NCBI GenBank assembly: GCA_948567375.1
Contig: OX419756.1
Coordinates: forward strand, 54,104,552 to 54,168,551
DNA: 64,000 nucleotides
Source: Lunularia cruciata
Taxonomy: Eukaryota > Streptophyta > Marchantiopsida > Lunulariales > Lunulariaceae
Direction: 5' to 3'
Of the stretch, positions 1 through 10,836 are shown piece after piece. A model generated the notes under the pieces. That model worked only from the letters and a program-made list of their open reading frames with translations, made no database searches and was not told the origin of the DNA. A program made the position numbers and the translations under genes. Position 1 is the first letter of the stretch. The number at the start of each line of letters is the position of its first letter.

Positions 1-86
1 CTCAACAAACTTCCCATCTTGGGACTCATCTCCCTTCCAGATTTGCTCTATAGCTACCTTCTCAACAAACTTCCCATCTTGGGACT
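1..86 (-). repeat. 60-bp in-frame tandem repeat in element D
   Basis: Positions 1-26 are repeated exactly at 61-86, a 60-bp period at the window edge. On the minus strand the period is 20 codons and stays in frame. The unit begins with SQDGKFVE and sits between the protease and the expected RT. Only one full unit and the start of the next are visible. Confidence 0.7.
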
Positions 87-510
87 GACTATTCTTAGGT
101 GCCTTACTCAGAGGTGCCAGGCAACCTAATCGGAAATTCCTACCTTGGTGTTGTACTTGAATTTGACGTCGGGTCCAATCGAATTGAACCTTATGACATT
201 CAAGCCAAGGTAGACCTAGAATGATATCATAGTGTAGAGGTGCCACTACAAACCTCATACACTCCAAATACTCCTTCCTAATCTTGAAGGTAATAGGATG
301 TGAGGTGCGGAATGCAGAACCTTTTCTACCATCCGCCATCATCAAACTATTTCCAATCACTAGCTTGATAGAAATACCCAATTCCTTTGCTACTTGCATA
401 GATATGCAATTCTTTGAACTTCCAAAATCAACCAAAATCCTACAACCCCGATTAGATATCGTACCTTGCAAGCGAAGCAAACTTGCATAGGTCGAGCCTT
501 CAATCCCATT
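87..510 (-). pseudogene. element D retropepsin (aspartic protease) remnant
   Basis: Minus-strand translation gives the C-terminal retropepsin signature D-I-I-L-G-L-P-W-L near 205-235 and the N-terminal active-site region near 425-440. The catalytic D-S/T-G triad reads D-F-G here, followed by S-S-K-N. A single C-to-T change turns a Ser codon into Phe, so this copy should be inactive. In family members the protease matures the Gag-Pol precursor inside the virus-like particle. It lies downstream of gag, as usual for Ty3/gypsy. Confidence 0.7.
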
Positions 511-539
511 GGAACTAATCAAGCTCCCAATAGGCGGCT

Positions 540-1300
540 CAAAATCTCCTACTGGGATTCTTCGTTTCCCTGATCATTCTATTCTTCAAACTCCATCTGG
601 GCAACTTGTTGAGGTCGCCCATTCCTAAGTGGACATTCAGCAATATGATGTCCAACTTGGTGACAATAAAAGCAACCTCCATTTTGTTGTAATCTTTCTC
701 TATCTGCTGTGCCAAGTGGTCTTTGTTGGATAGCATCAATCTCCATTGGTACCGGTTCGTCCACTTGTGGTACTGGTAGGTTTTGTGTAGGTCGAGGTCA
801 AGACCAAGTTGTCGTAACTAAAGAATCAAAACGCTCAACTAATTGCATGGCTTCTTCTACATTCTTTGGCTCTTGCATGGTCACTTCCAATCTGGTTCGT
901 GACTTCAATCCTTGCACAAATCGATCCAGAACTTCACCTTCTTGGATATCTGGAATTTGCATGATGATATTCTAAAATTGTGTGATGTAGCTTCTCATTG
1001 AGCCAATCGGCCTCAACTCCGCAAATTTATCTCATGTAGCTCGGGTGGCATTTATAGTCTGAAATCGACCAAGTATTGCATCCTTGAATTCTGCCCATGT
1101 CAAAATTGGTGTAACAATTTGTCGTTCCGCTCTTTCTACTCGGAATTGCCACCAAAGTTTTGCCACGCCATCCAACTGGCTAGAAGCCAAGAGAATTTGT
1201 TTCCGCTCGTCTTGAAGATTGGTGGCTTCAAAGTAACGTTCACAGTCAAACACAAAATTCTCCATTGTGCCTAGAAGATTCTTGCCTTCAAACACCTTGG
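540..1300 (-). pseudogene. element D gag (capsid and zinc knuckle), broken
   Basis: The minus-strand frame at 1295-1032 holds a retrotransposon gag core with the characteristic A-x-L-W-W segment. A CCHC knuckle (C-F-Y-C ... H ... C) lies at about 633-674. Between them the frame is broken by stops and indels, for example near 975 and 800. Gag would form the particle and the knuckle would bind the RNA. A single knuckle and a compact capsid fit a chromovirus-like gag; that assignment is inferred. Confidence 0.7.
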
Positions 1301-1706
1301 GTTTCGGAAATTGAATGCAATCTTCTCCATCTCAAACTGGCGCTCTGTCTATCTGTTCTTGTCATTGCTGGTCTCGTTCATCCAACAATCGAGTAAGATG
1401 CTCGATTTGTTGTTGCATTGCAAGGATAACATCCGGTATTGCCGCCATCGCTACTACTCTATTCCACTACCCTCAATTTATCTAGTTGATTAACACATAG
1501 ATACAACACGTCCACCGTTCTCCATAAGTTACAACTGGAAGTATCAAGGGTTCCTCTAACACGGTGATCATATGTAGAAAATCCTACCCAAAGCGTGAGG
1601 TGATGAATTGTGTGAAATGATGCTTTGGTAATATCTGGACATGAAAGTCCCAATGGTTTGGCGGAAGTGGATCTGGTGGTCCATAAATTCCATCCATCCC
1701 ATTCTT

Positions 1707-1718
1707 GCTTTGATACCA
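1707..1718 (-). other. primer binding site, tRNA-Met type (element D)
   Basis: The minus strand reads TGGTATCAAAGC, one base from the common plant initiator tRNA-Met PBS TGGTATCAGAGC. It starts one base inside the LTR end at 1720, as expected for minus-strand DNA priming. Confidence 0.8.
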
Positions 1719-1820
1719 ATGTAAAGACCAGAACCGAGGAGAGAAATAGGAGAATGGAAACTCACATTGGGACACTTGAATGAGGGAAAACTCCGAATGC
1801 CTAGCATGAGTTTTGGCTTT

Positions 1821-1830
1821 GGTATTTATA
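1821..1830 (-). promoter_or_regulatory. TATA box of element D LTR
   Basis: The minus strand reads TATAAATACC, about 110 bp from the inner LTR end. The heat-shock-element-like repeats lie immediately upstream (higher coordinates), as in a compact inducible promoter. Transcription would start near 1795-1800. Confidence 0.6.
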
Positions 1831-1851
1831 GGTAGCATACAAGGCCCTTGA

Positions 1852-2052
1852 GAAGCTTCTCAAGAAGCTTCCTCAAGCCGCTTTCTTAGAGTGCAAGCCA
1901 AGTTAACTAGGAAGCTTCTCAAGAAGCTTCCTTCTAGAAGCCGCCTACTTGGCGTGCAAGCTAAGCTAGTTGGAAGCTTCTAGAAGCTTCCTTCTAGAAG
2001 CTACCTACTTAAGGTGCAAGCTAAGCTAACCGGGAAGCTTCCCAAGAAGCTT
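1852..2052. promoter_or_regulatory. cluster of heat-shock-element-like GAA/TTC arrays in D LTR
   Basis: The best site is 1973-1990, with GAA, TTC, GAA, TTC spaced by two bases each: a perfect four-unit nGAAnnTTC array. Related partial arrays lie at 1852-1866, 1911-1930 and 2034-2052, with a 4-base gap between dimers. HSF trimers bind alternating nGAAn units. The arrays lie 20-220 bp upstream of the TATA box on the transcribed strand. Binding and heat response are inferred. Confidence 0.55.
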
Positions 2053-2144
2053 CCTAGACACTTCTAGAATATTCTAGGCAAATTTGTCTTATGTGCTACT
2101 TCGTGAGCCTGATTGACTTTGTCGCTAAACTCCATATTGTTACA

Positions 2145-2502
2145 ATAGTCATTATTGGTGGTGTAGTATGCAAACTGATGTATAGTAGTTTGTTGCTAGA
2201 TGTGTGTTTTGTGATTGAATTAGAGTATCATTCAATGCTCCTATGCCACAATTACACCCATTACATATCATGGGGTTGGGCTATCATTGGATTTTGGACT
2301 TTGCTAGATCTTTATCATTGACTATAAGACATCATTGGTATGTTTTAGTTATGGTGGAACACTTCTCTAAATGGATTGAGTTGGTGGTACTTCATGACAA
2401 GTCTAGTTAAGGGATGGCTTACTCGTTCTTGGATTGGATTCTTAGTTATTTTGGTGCACCAACTGAGATTTTTATTGATCAAGGTATAAAGTTATTGGGA
2501 GA
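2145..2502 (+). pseudogene. element B1 integrase, part 1
   Basis: Plus-strand sequence closely matching the integrase of B2 at 43150-43520: the zinc-binding region's end and the start of the DDE core (first Asp in an L-D-F-A-G-like segment, then F-S-K-W-I-E). The second catalytic Asp survives here (I-D-Q-G), whereas B2 has Asn. The frame has stops such as TAA at about 2409. It is truncated on the left by element D and interrupted on the right at 2502 by element A; the reading resumes at 22811. Confidence 0.8.
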
Positions 2503-3172
2503 TGTGACAACCCGGCAAATATCACTTTTGTGGTAATCCGGTAAGTAAAGTTTGTTCCCGCAGAGATACGAGTCAAAAATGTCCAAATACGAAGTCAAAC
2601 AGTAACAATGTAGTTCTTCTTGGTTGCATCTTTAATCTCTCAGGTAGAAACCACACCCAAAAGAGAGTAACAAGCACTAATTCGTAGGCTTGTCACAAAG
2701 TAACACTTGTTAATCACAACACCTTCACTTCTTTCGAAACAATCTTGATTGTGATGATTTAGGCTCTCCCAAAAATGGCACTTCACTGCAAAACAACTTT
2801 GACTCAAAATTGTGTTCCACCCCTCCATTGAAGGCACAACTTCCTTGATTGAAATTGCTTCACATCAACTTCGCACTGCACTTACAAATGCAAAAAACTA
2901 CTAACACTACAATTCCTCTCAGATTTGTCAAGGCATTGCTTTGATTGCACTTCACTCAGGATCAAACACACAGAATGAAGATCAAGGCTATGGAATCCAA
3001 CATCCCACAAGCACACTAACTTGCACTTTGAATTTCTCCACACTCACAAACACAAACACAGAATTGATACTCAGAATCAAGCTCAAACAACAAGCACTGC
3101 TTCATAGCACTTTGCTTTATCTATTCTCTTAAATAATGAGCACTGAACAACATAAGACTGCAAATGCCACTC

Positions 3173-3179
3173 TTAAATA
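3173..3179 (-). promoter_or_regulatory. TATA-like box of element A LTR
   Basis: The minus strand reads TATTTAA just downstream of the LTR ORF. The same motif sits in the same position in other A LTRs, for example 54059-54065 on the plus strand. This places the LTR ORF inside U3. The core-promoter role is inferred from position and conservation. Confidence 0.5.
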
Positions 3180-3295
3180 GTGAAGCAAACGACAATTCTA
3201 ACAACTGTACCATTTCCTAACAACTCTTCTAACCTGCAGATCCAAAATGACAATGCACCTCTTCATATTTGCCTCTTCCTATCTCAAAACTGTTA

Positions 3296-5852
3296 CTAAT
3301 CTGATCCGATGTCTACTTCTTCCTTGGCTTTCAAACCCAAACCTGAAGTAACTTCACTCCCTACTACTCTATCCTTGGGTTTCATAACTACTAAGTCCTC
3401 TACTAATTCTACTACTTCTTCACTCTGATCTACAATTGAGGTCATAGGTAACATTTCTATTGCTTTATCTCCCGACTCACTCTTCTCTAAAGTGTTAAAT
3501 GTCAAATCCGAAGACACCTGCACTCCTACTTTTGCAACTTCGGGTCCTTCTACCTCACTACAAAGTTTAGCTAACTCCATCCTAATAAGATCTAGTCTGA
3601 GACACACTTTGTCTCCCACCTCTAACATCTTCCTATCTACATGATCTCGCAGACAAATTAAGAGATTATTTAATTTTGTATCCTTTGCCTTCCTCTTGTG
3701 CGTCTCCTGCACTAGTAACTTCAGCTCATGCAACCTCACCTCTTTGAGTATACATTCAACTTCCGTACTCAACATGGCCTTAATTTCATTGACAACGCCT
3801 TCTACTTCACTAGTTTCTTCCACAACCGTAAGCTTCTCCTTCTTCCTCTCTTCTTCCAATTCATTGCGATACATTTGAAGCTCATCTTCAAATTCACCTT
3901 TTAATGCTTCCTTCTCCCTCTGATGCACAGATAGTTGCTCCTCTGCTACTTGCATCAACCCTCTCAATCAATCTTCTGCTCTACTACGCTTCGTCAACTC
4001 TTGTTGCCAGGCCTGATCTTTCTCCGCTGCTCTCTTCTTGAGGCTCTCCAACTCTTGTTCCATCACCGCAATAATTGCTTTGGAGTGTATAAACTCGACT
4101 TGCACCTCTGCAAGTTCTCCTTTCAATCCTGCAGTCATTGCAGTCATCTCCTTCACTTCCTCATGACCTTTTACTAACTCTTCCCTTGTCACCTCAAAGT
4201 GCTTACTCCAAAGAACCTCCTCAACCCAAAGTTCTTCGACCTCCATCTCCACTCTTGTCAGCTTACTTTGTAGCAACAAGGTTTTGGCACTCCAGGTCTT
4301 TACTACTGCTAATTCATCTGGTACTTTGAGTTTGGTGCTTATCATCTCTATCTTCTTCTGCTGCAACATCATCAACAGCGGGCATAAGACCCTGGAAAAA
4401 TAGTCCACTCCTTTGCACCTTGTGTCCTCAGCTCGGACTTTGGGTTCCGACTCCTCTACGTCTTGTACCTTGCTCCAAAGTCAAGATCTTTGCACCTTCA
4501 AAGTTTCTTCTTCAGAACTTTCTCCCTCTTTCTGGGTAATGTTAAAAGACCCTACTGCATATACACTCAGAGCATTCTTACTCTTGGCAGTTTGGGGTTG
4601 TGCCACGCCTTCCTCTCCCTTCTTCTTCTCACTGCCTCGTTCCAGCATGGAAATTTCAGGACTCAGCTTTCCGGCCTCTTTTCATTGGCTGTTGCATTTG
4701 CTGAACCTCTACTTCACCTTTGTTGTTGCTACTCAATTCTTCACTTTGTAGCGTAAACTCCTCTTCTTTGCCCAACATTCTCTTCTCTCCTCTTCTTTGC
4801 CCCTTTGATCCGGTTTCTCGTTCCGATTCTTCTTCTTCTTCTTGCATGACTTCCTTTGTCTTCACTACCACCACCATTGGGTTAAGCTTTGGAACTTTTT
4901 GGGGTTGTACTGTTGCTACATGACTCTCAGGCTTGGCCCTCTTTCGTGCGCTTGGAAGGTCAATTGCTACGATCTTCTCCCTCCCACTTTCTTTGTAGTA
5001 TGTATCCCCCTCTTGCACTCTCTCCATATAGTATCGCTCATCTTCATTGGCCTCCTTGCGTAAATCTGGATGAAAGTGCAACCGCATCCAACTTTGTTCT
5101 TCCAAAGTCAGCAAGTTCAACCCAAAATAAAATTGTGCTACAAATGGCACAAAGTAATGTGGTGGCATATCCATTCTCCATCTTGAAATCATCTGCTCCA
5201 CTCTCTGATGCAGGCATTTTGCCCAATCTACTGCCTCTCCCTCAAATATTTGGTGAAAGAACACCGCCTATTGCATAGTAACATAGGTGGTTTACTTTGG
5301 TTTGAACATGGCCATCATCGCGCTTACTATTCCTCTCCACTTTGGGTCTTTATAATTATCCACCTTATACCTATTCTTAGTGCGGGGTCGATTGAATGAC
5401 TTCCTTACTTTGGTAGTCTCTTTTGAAGCATCACACTTCCGATAGAAGGTGGTACCTCCTACCTCTCCGGCTTCCCTTCCCAACACTACTCTCCAATCTG
5501 CCTCCGTCCATTGAGTGGGATTCCCTCTCTTCCCCTCATGTTTCCGCCCATCTTTACAATTGGTTGCTGCAATTTCTACCATGAAACTTGGAAAACTGAA
5601 GTTCCTGTTCCAGGCCAAGAACGTGATACAAAGTCTCATCAAGACTTCAATCTGTGCTATTACTTCTAATCTATGAATTGCAAGCCCTCTCACCACACTC
5701 TGCTTGCTCACTTTTGGGGTCATTGTGTGCTTCCTCACTTGTCTCTTGTGGAAGATCGTCCCCGAAATCCTAACCCACTCTTCTTCCAACGGATTTGCAA
5801 TTTGCATCACTTTGGGTTGACTCTGAATATGCACCAGGTAGCGATTGGACAT
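3296..5852 (-). pseudogene. LTR-encoded multi-domain ORF of family A (copy in 3' LTR)
   Basis: Minus-strand coding region lying wholly inside U3. Segment 5852-5292 and segment 5264-4656 share one frame, separated only by point stops. They encode a globular N-terminal region with T-F-L-A-W-N, a V-F-F-H-Q segment and F-Y-F-G-L-N-L-L, then an acidic Glu-rich linker. After a frameshift, 4408-3968 and 3967-3296 encode a long predicted coiled coil and an acidic tail ending E-E-V-D-I-G-S-D. The same order occurs in the A LTRs at 20982-22346, 52234-53758 and 62329-64000. I do not recognise the family. In genomic RNA it would sit 3' of pol, where accessory or envelope-like ORFs occur in some plant elements, but I see no signal peptide or membrane segment. 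Confidence 0.65.
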
Positions 5853-6256
5853 TGCTCATCCTCCTTGCACAACTTGTAATTTTATAGTCTTGTGCCAATC
5901 AGTCACTCTTCAGTTGCTCCTCCTTTCAAATTTCTAATTCGGTGAAGTGGTTGCCTGTCACTATCAAGAAGTTCTTGATCCCGAGGTCATTACTTTCTTG
6001 ATTGCGCCGACTTTGAAGACATTTGTTATAGGTTCTTTGGATCCGCTCAAGCCTCCCAATACAAAGTCTCTCTCTCTCCATCTTTGTCTTTGGGTTCTTA
6101 CTTCACGTCTTGACCCAAGGTCAACTTTAAGTTTTACTTCACCTCCCCGCTTCTTCTTATTTCTTCCCAAGTTAGCACTCTTTAGGTTCTAACCCTCTAC
6201 TTTTGCTTTAAAATGCTAACAAAACAATTAAAAACAAAAAATGTGGGTACCACATA

Positions 6257-6267
6257 CCCCCTTCCTC
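6257..6267 (-). other. polypurine tract of element A
   Basis: The minus strand reads GAGGAAGGGGG two bases before the 3' LTR start at 6254, the expected position for plus-strand priming. Confidence 0.7.
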
Positions 6268-6556
6268 AAATGTGAGCGTCCTTGTGAACATAGACTTTGG
6301 GTGTCTTAGAAACTTCCGAGTCTATGGTCCAATATCTCCAAACTCTCCACCCGTTTACTCAAGTGGCAAAAGTATTGCCTTCTAGACCTACAAGTTGAAT
6401 GGACCCATTTTCATACAGATGAAGAACTCAATAAGGCTCCATCCATCTCAAATGCAACTTGCCTGGGAAAACTATTTGGCGATTGTCGTATAACAAAACC
6501 AAATCTCCTTCATGCACAACCATAGGCTTGATATACTTATTGTGCCTGACTTTCGT

Positions 6557-7416
6557 CTACTCTTGTAATTCCTTCATGGTTTGCATTGCATCATCTCTTT
6601 TCTCTTCTAACCACATTAGTTGATGGATCTGAAGTTCGTGGCTTTCTTTCTTTGACAGTCGTTCTTCAAACAGAATCCGATATGTCGGTACTTCAAATTC
6701 AACTGGTAGTATGGGATGCAAGCCGTATGTCAAGAAGTATGGAGTTTGTTTGGTTGTAATCTTTTCTATTGTTTGATATGCCCACAACACGGTTGGTAAT
6801 TTTGTATCGTTGTCGTAGGCATAATTGACAGTCACCTTATTCAAAATTTTGCAAAGTAACCCATTCACCTTTTCCATTAAGCCATTTGCTTTTGGGTTAT
6901 AAGGAGTCGTCTTCCAATGTTTAATCTGGAAGAACTTGGTTAATGCCTCCATCACAAAGTTCAAAAAATGTGTCCCTCTATCACTGACCAATTCCAGAGG
7001 ACACCCATATTGAGAGATGATGTTTTGAAAGAAAATTCTGCCACAATTTTGGCATCATCTCTGCAAGTTGCTTCAACTTCGACCATCTTGGTAGCATAGT
7101 TAGTGCAAACCAAAATTTATTTCTTCCTTGTGACTTGGGTCACTGGTTGAATGGTACCCACAAAATCAATTCCCCATTTCTCAAATGATGCCATTGGAAA
7201 AATTGGTCTCAAAGGCCATTGAGAAGTAGTTGTCGGCTTCCCTGTTCTCTGACAAGCATCATAGCTTTGGATATGAGCATGTGTGTCTTTGTACATTGTA
7301 GGCCACCAATACCCAGCGGAAATAATCTTCTTTATAGTATTCTTCAGAGCATAGTGTCCTCCCAATGCCTTGGAGTGTAAAGACTCAATTACGCCTCCGA
7401 CTTTGTATGACTCCAA
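6557..7416 (-). pseudogene. element A integrase, broken
   Basis: The segment 7416-7117 holds the zinc-binding region (two His in S-L-H-S-K-A-L-G-G-H, one Cys in D-A-C-Q; its partner Cys reads Tyr) and the first catalytic Asp in W-G-I-D-F-V-G. Segment 6991-6557 holds the second Asp (V-S-D-R-G) and the Glu (G-L-M-E-K). The DDE triad is therefore visible, but the two parts are in different frames with a break at about 6992-7116. Integrase inserts the cDNA into the host chromosome. It is the last pol domain before the 3' LTR. Confidence 0.85.
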
Positions 7417-7578
7417 GCGTCACCAAAGTACTTTGTCTTCGCTCATCTTGAATAGAATGCTATGTTTGAGCTGATACGACCCCATTTTCCTGAGAAAGAC
7501 TGCCCTTTGCTCTGGGTCCAGCCCTTCAAGACAATGGAAAGTATGCAGATAATGATATTCTGCTGTATACCTTGTACT

Positions 7579-8880
7579 TCACATTGTTGTTAATTGATAT
7601 AACTCTTCATCAGGGAACCGATTGTCAATTTCCCACTCTTGGTCTTGAGTTTCTAACCTGGACAGGAAGTCCGCATTTGAATGCAAAGCTCCCTTCTGTA
7701 CTTGTACAGTATATGTGAATTCTTGTAACAACAAGATCCATCTTGCAATTTGCTCGGACAAATCTACCTTCTTGACCAAATATTGCAATGCGTAATGGTC
7801 AACATAAAAGACAAACTTGTATCCCAGCAGGTAGTGGCAAAATTTCTTGCAGGCATACACCATTCCAAGTGCTTCTCTTTCAATCATCAAATAGTTCTTT
7901 TCATAAACTAAAAGTTATTGGCTGGCATAATACACCAAGTAGTCCTTCTTCTCGTCCTTTTGACTTAAGATGACGCCGATGGCCATGGACTAAGTGTCCA
8001 CATATACATGAAAAGGGACATCCCAATTTGGGGCCCTCATAATTGGTGCTTCAACCAGTTTCTTCTTCAACACCTGGAAAGCTTCTTCTTGATTTGCTTC
8101 CCATAGGTAGTCTTTGGATTTCTCTAGAAGCTTTGTAAGGGGTGCAACAAGCACCACATAGTTTAACACAAAGCGTCTATAGTATCCAACGTGTCCCAAG
8201 AAGGCTCTCAGCTCCTAGATGTTCTTTGGGGATTCCAAAGTTGAGATTACTTTAACCTTCTCAACATCGACTTCAATACCTTGGCTTGACACCCGATGCC
8301 CCAGAAGAATTCCCTCCTTCATTGCAAAGAAGCATTTCTCCGGGTGTAATGACAATCTTGCAAAATGACACCTTTCAAAAGTTTGGCAAAGGTAATCCAA
8401 ATGTACATCTCTCCGCCCAAACACACAAAAATCATCAATGAACACTTCTACAAATTTGCATATGAAATCCTTGAAGATTGAATTCATCATCTGCTGGAAA
8501 GTAGCGGGAGCATTACACAACCCAAAGGGCATTTGATTGTAAGCAAAAGTACCCCAATTGGTCGTGAATGTAGTTTTATCCTTGTCCTCTTCTCGAATGG
8601 ATACTTGATTGTACCATGTGAATCCATTGAGAAAACTATAACAAGGGTGACCAACTACTTGGTCTAGAATTGTATTGGTAAAAGGCAAGGGATGATGATC
8701 CTTCCTTGTGACTGCATTCAACTTACGGAAGTCTTGGCACACTCGGATCTTCCCTATTTTCTTCTTTAGGACAATGACAATGGGGGAGACCCATTCATTG
8801 CTTAAGACAAGGAAGATGATTCTGGCCCCTAAGTACTTGTTGATCTCATCTTTCACCAAAAGGGAGTACTTTGGGTTCAA
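7579..8880 (-). pseudogene. element A reverse transcriptase and RNase H, broken
   Basis: RT spans 8880-8215: W-V-S-P-I-V, F-R-K-L-N-A-V-T, M-P-F-G-L-C-N-A-P-A-T-F and the catalytic box F-I-D-D-F-C-V-F-G. The connection continues at 8199-7990 with Y-V-D-T at the first RNase H Asp. RNase H continues at 7890-7579 with Y-V-D-H and N-A-D-F-L-S-R. Breaks occur around 8200-8214 and 7891-7989. The RT box with IDDF and the PBS type place it near the Tat/Athila clade. Confidence 0.88.
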
Positions 8881-8991
8881 ACGGTATTATCTTTGCCAAA
8901 CCGGAACTGCACCTTCAACCAGATCAATCTGGTGTTCTCCAAATTCTCGTGGAATACCCGGCATTTGATCAATAGACCAGGCAAATACATC

Positions 8992-9880
8992 CTAGAATTC
9001 TATAAACAAGGCAGTGTATCCTGCCAACTCCTCCAAAGTGACTATCTTCAAAAATTTTAAAATTTTTCCTTCAGTCAAAACAACATCTTGACAATCATTG
9101 GGGTTGATGACTCCTTCAACCTGGCTTACTTGGCTTAACCCGAGGCAAGCTGCCATCAAACCCCCTTCCTCCAAGTCATGTTCACCCAAGGTGAGGTCAT
9201 ATGGATCTTTGTCTTTGACATCCACCTCGTAGCATTCCAAGTAATTGACTTGGACTTTGTCTTTGGATTCGTCTGAGGACAAAGACAATGAGTCTTTGGA
9301 TTTTTCCTCATCTTCTAACGAACTAGTTTTCCCAAGATGGGGAATCTTTGACCAACTCACGGTCACCAGCTTCTGGTCTTTGGAAGAAATGTCCTTGAAC
9401 CGTAACTTTTGCTGGTGCCAATCCACCACAACTTGGGCATTGTACAACCAAGGTCTTCTGATCAACAGAGGGTAACCAGTCTTGGTCACTAGTCACAACA
9501 CAATGTAGTTAAACTTGAAGGGTTCCCCTCCAATTATCGTGGTAATGTTTGCCCAAAGGCCGTCTCCTGGTTTGGTCTAGAAATTTCAAGACTCGGGGTG
9601 TTGGCTCAAACGTATGATACCCCAATCAATTTGCAATATCTTTGGTCATGACATTCACACCCGACCCCAAATCAATGGGTATCGATGTGATCATGCACCC
9701 TGCAATCTCCGTGTTGACCTCAGGAGAGCCTAGATCTTCTTGCTCAATACGATAGATAGCAGGCAGATCCTTCTTTGACATTGACCTTACTTTTTTAATG
9801 GCCGAATTCAGTTGCTTCTTGTACAGCTTGTTGTCCTCCCACAATTGCTTAAATGTGATGTCAACATTTGTGGCTGCCAA
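8992..9880 (-). pseudogene. element A retropepsin region
   Basis: Segment 9880-9626 ends with the protease active site P-I-D-L-G-S-G-V-N-V-M, an intact D-x-G. Segment 9489-8992 contains G-Y-P-L-L-I-R-R-P-W-L, the degenerate C-terminal protease motif, then an acidic Ser/Asp-rich linker into RT. A stop or frameshift near 9490-9625 separates the two. The domain would mature Gag-Pol. Confidence 0.7.
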
Positions 9881-9895
9881 ATCCGCTACAATATT

Positions 9896-10600
9896 TTATT
9901 GGAGTACTCCTCCCAATTTGACCATCTTTGCCTTTGGCTTCGGGTTTAAAGTCTCTCCATGTTTGATTGTGACTTCGGGCCGTTTCAAAATGGTGACGGG
10001 ATTGCTAGTGGTCTTGATCCGAGGTTCCTCGGGTTGGCCTACCTTGACTTGGATCAGACCATTTACTTCGGATCGGATGCCCGCCGGAAAAACTGAGGCT
10101 TCATCTTTGGATTCTCCTCCAAACTCATTTCCCAAGTTCTGAGTATTGCTTTCTTAAGTTCTTTCTACAAGGCTTTAGCAAGGATCTTTTCCTCCTTGGC
10201 AAAAAGAATTGCCTTTAGGCGCAGACTCTTTGCCAATCTGGAAGACGACAAGGTCGTACTGAGCTCTTTGGGGTCATGCTTCTTCTTACTTGCGCGTGTC
10301 TCAACCTTCAAAATTTCAAGGTCCGGCCATTCCCCTTCCGAGGCCGGACTCCCTTCCTGAGGTCTCTCCTCCTCCATAGTTATACAATTTATATTTGTCT
10401 CACCCTTTGTCTGGAGCGTTGCACGCTCAATGGGGATCTATACATATTTTAAATGTGGCTTTGGTGGATGAGGGCATTGGTTGCCCATATGACCCGATCC
10501 TTTACAATTTCCGCACAAGGGAACATACCCAATTTGCCTTCTTGGCTCCGGACAGTTTGGAGACCAATGTCCCATCGAGCCACAATTGTAACATGCCCCA
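9896..10600 (-). pseudogene. element A gag C-terminus with two CCHC zinc knuckles
   Basis: The minus strand at about 10593-10474 reads two consecutive knuckles, C-Y-N-C ... H ... C and C-G-N-C ... H ... C, both with correct CX2CX4HX4C spacing. They are followed by a proline- and charge-rich linker (10377-9896) leading to the protease. The knuckles would bind the genomic RNA. Element C1 cuts the gene just upstream, at 10837-18638; the capsid part resumes at 18643. Confidence 0.8.
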
Positions 10601-10836
10601 GGTGCAACATTTGGAGGTCAATTTTGGTTGCTCATTGGTGGTCTTCATGGAGGAGCATTGGGGTTATACTCCCTTGGTCTATACCTTGGACCTTGATACG
10701 ATGTGCTCGCCTGAGGCTGTACCTCTTGGGTTTGATACACAACCTCTTCTTCCTCTTCCTGGTTCCATCCCGGAACCCAATCAATCTGTTGCACCAAGAA
10801 TGCATTATGAGTATTGCATTCTGTGTTTGCATGGCC

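Larger units (their letters stand above)
1..2144 (-). mobile_element. Ty3/gypsy element D, 5' part, cut by window edge
   Basis: Minus-strand LTR retrotransposon. Reading from 2144 downwards there is a 425-bp LTR, a tRNA-Met-type primer site, a gag with one CCHC knuckle, and a retropepsin region that reaches the window edge; RT, RNase H and integrase would lie outside. The outer LTR end at 2144 abuts the integrase of element B1 on the opposite strand, so D most likely inserted into B1. The other flank is outside the window, so the target duplication cannot be checked. The gag style and the D-I-I-L-G-L-P-W-L motif look chromovirus-like, which is inference. Frameshifts and stops show the copy is dead. 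Confidence 0.85.
1720..2144 (-). repeat. element D 5' LTR (425 bp)
   Basis: On the plus strand it begins TGTAAAGACC and ends TTGTTACA, so it has TG...CA ends. The PBS follows directly on the inner side and B1 integrase sequence on the outer side. It carries a TATA box at 1821-1830 and three or four imperfect repeats of about 60 bp between 1850 and 2050, each centred on palindromic GAAGCTTC motifs. A diverged relative stands alone at about 28484-29001. Confidence 0.82.
2503..6254 (-). repeat. element A 3' LTR (3752 bp)
   Basis: On the minus strand it starts TGTGGTACCCACA and ends GGTTGTCACA. It is preceded by a polypurine tract and followed by the GGAGA duplication. The U3 part (about 3180-6254) holds the whole LTR ORF. 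A TATTTAA box lies at 3173-3179, leaving roughly 0.65 kb for R and U5. It is the longest of the seven family-A LTRs or LTR parts in this window. Confidence 0.9.

Noticed and set aside
4413-4751. Hydrophobic plus-strand frames opposite the A LTR ORF, tempting as membrane or envelope-like proteins
   Set aside because: The Leu/Ser/Phe richness is the reverse complement of Glu/Lys/Gln-rich coiled-coil coding sequence. The corresponding antisense frames are not kept as one frame in other copies.
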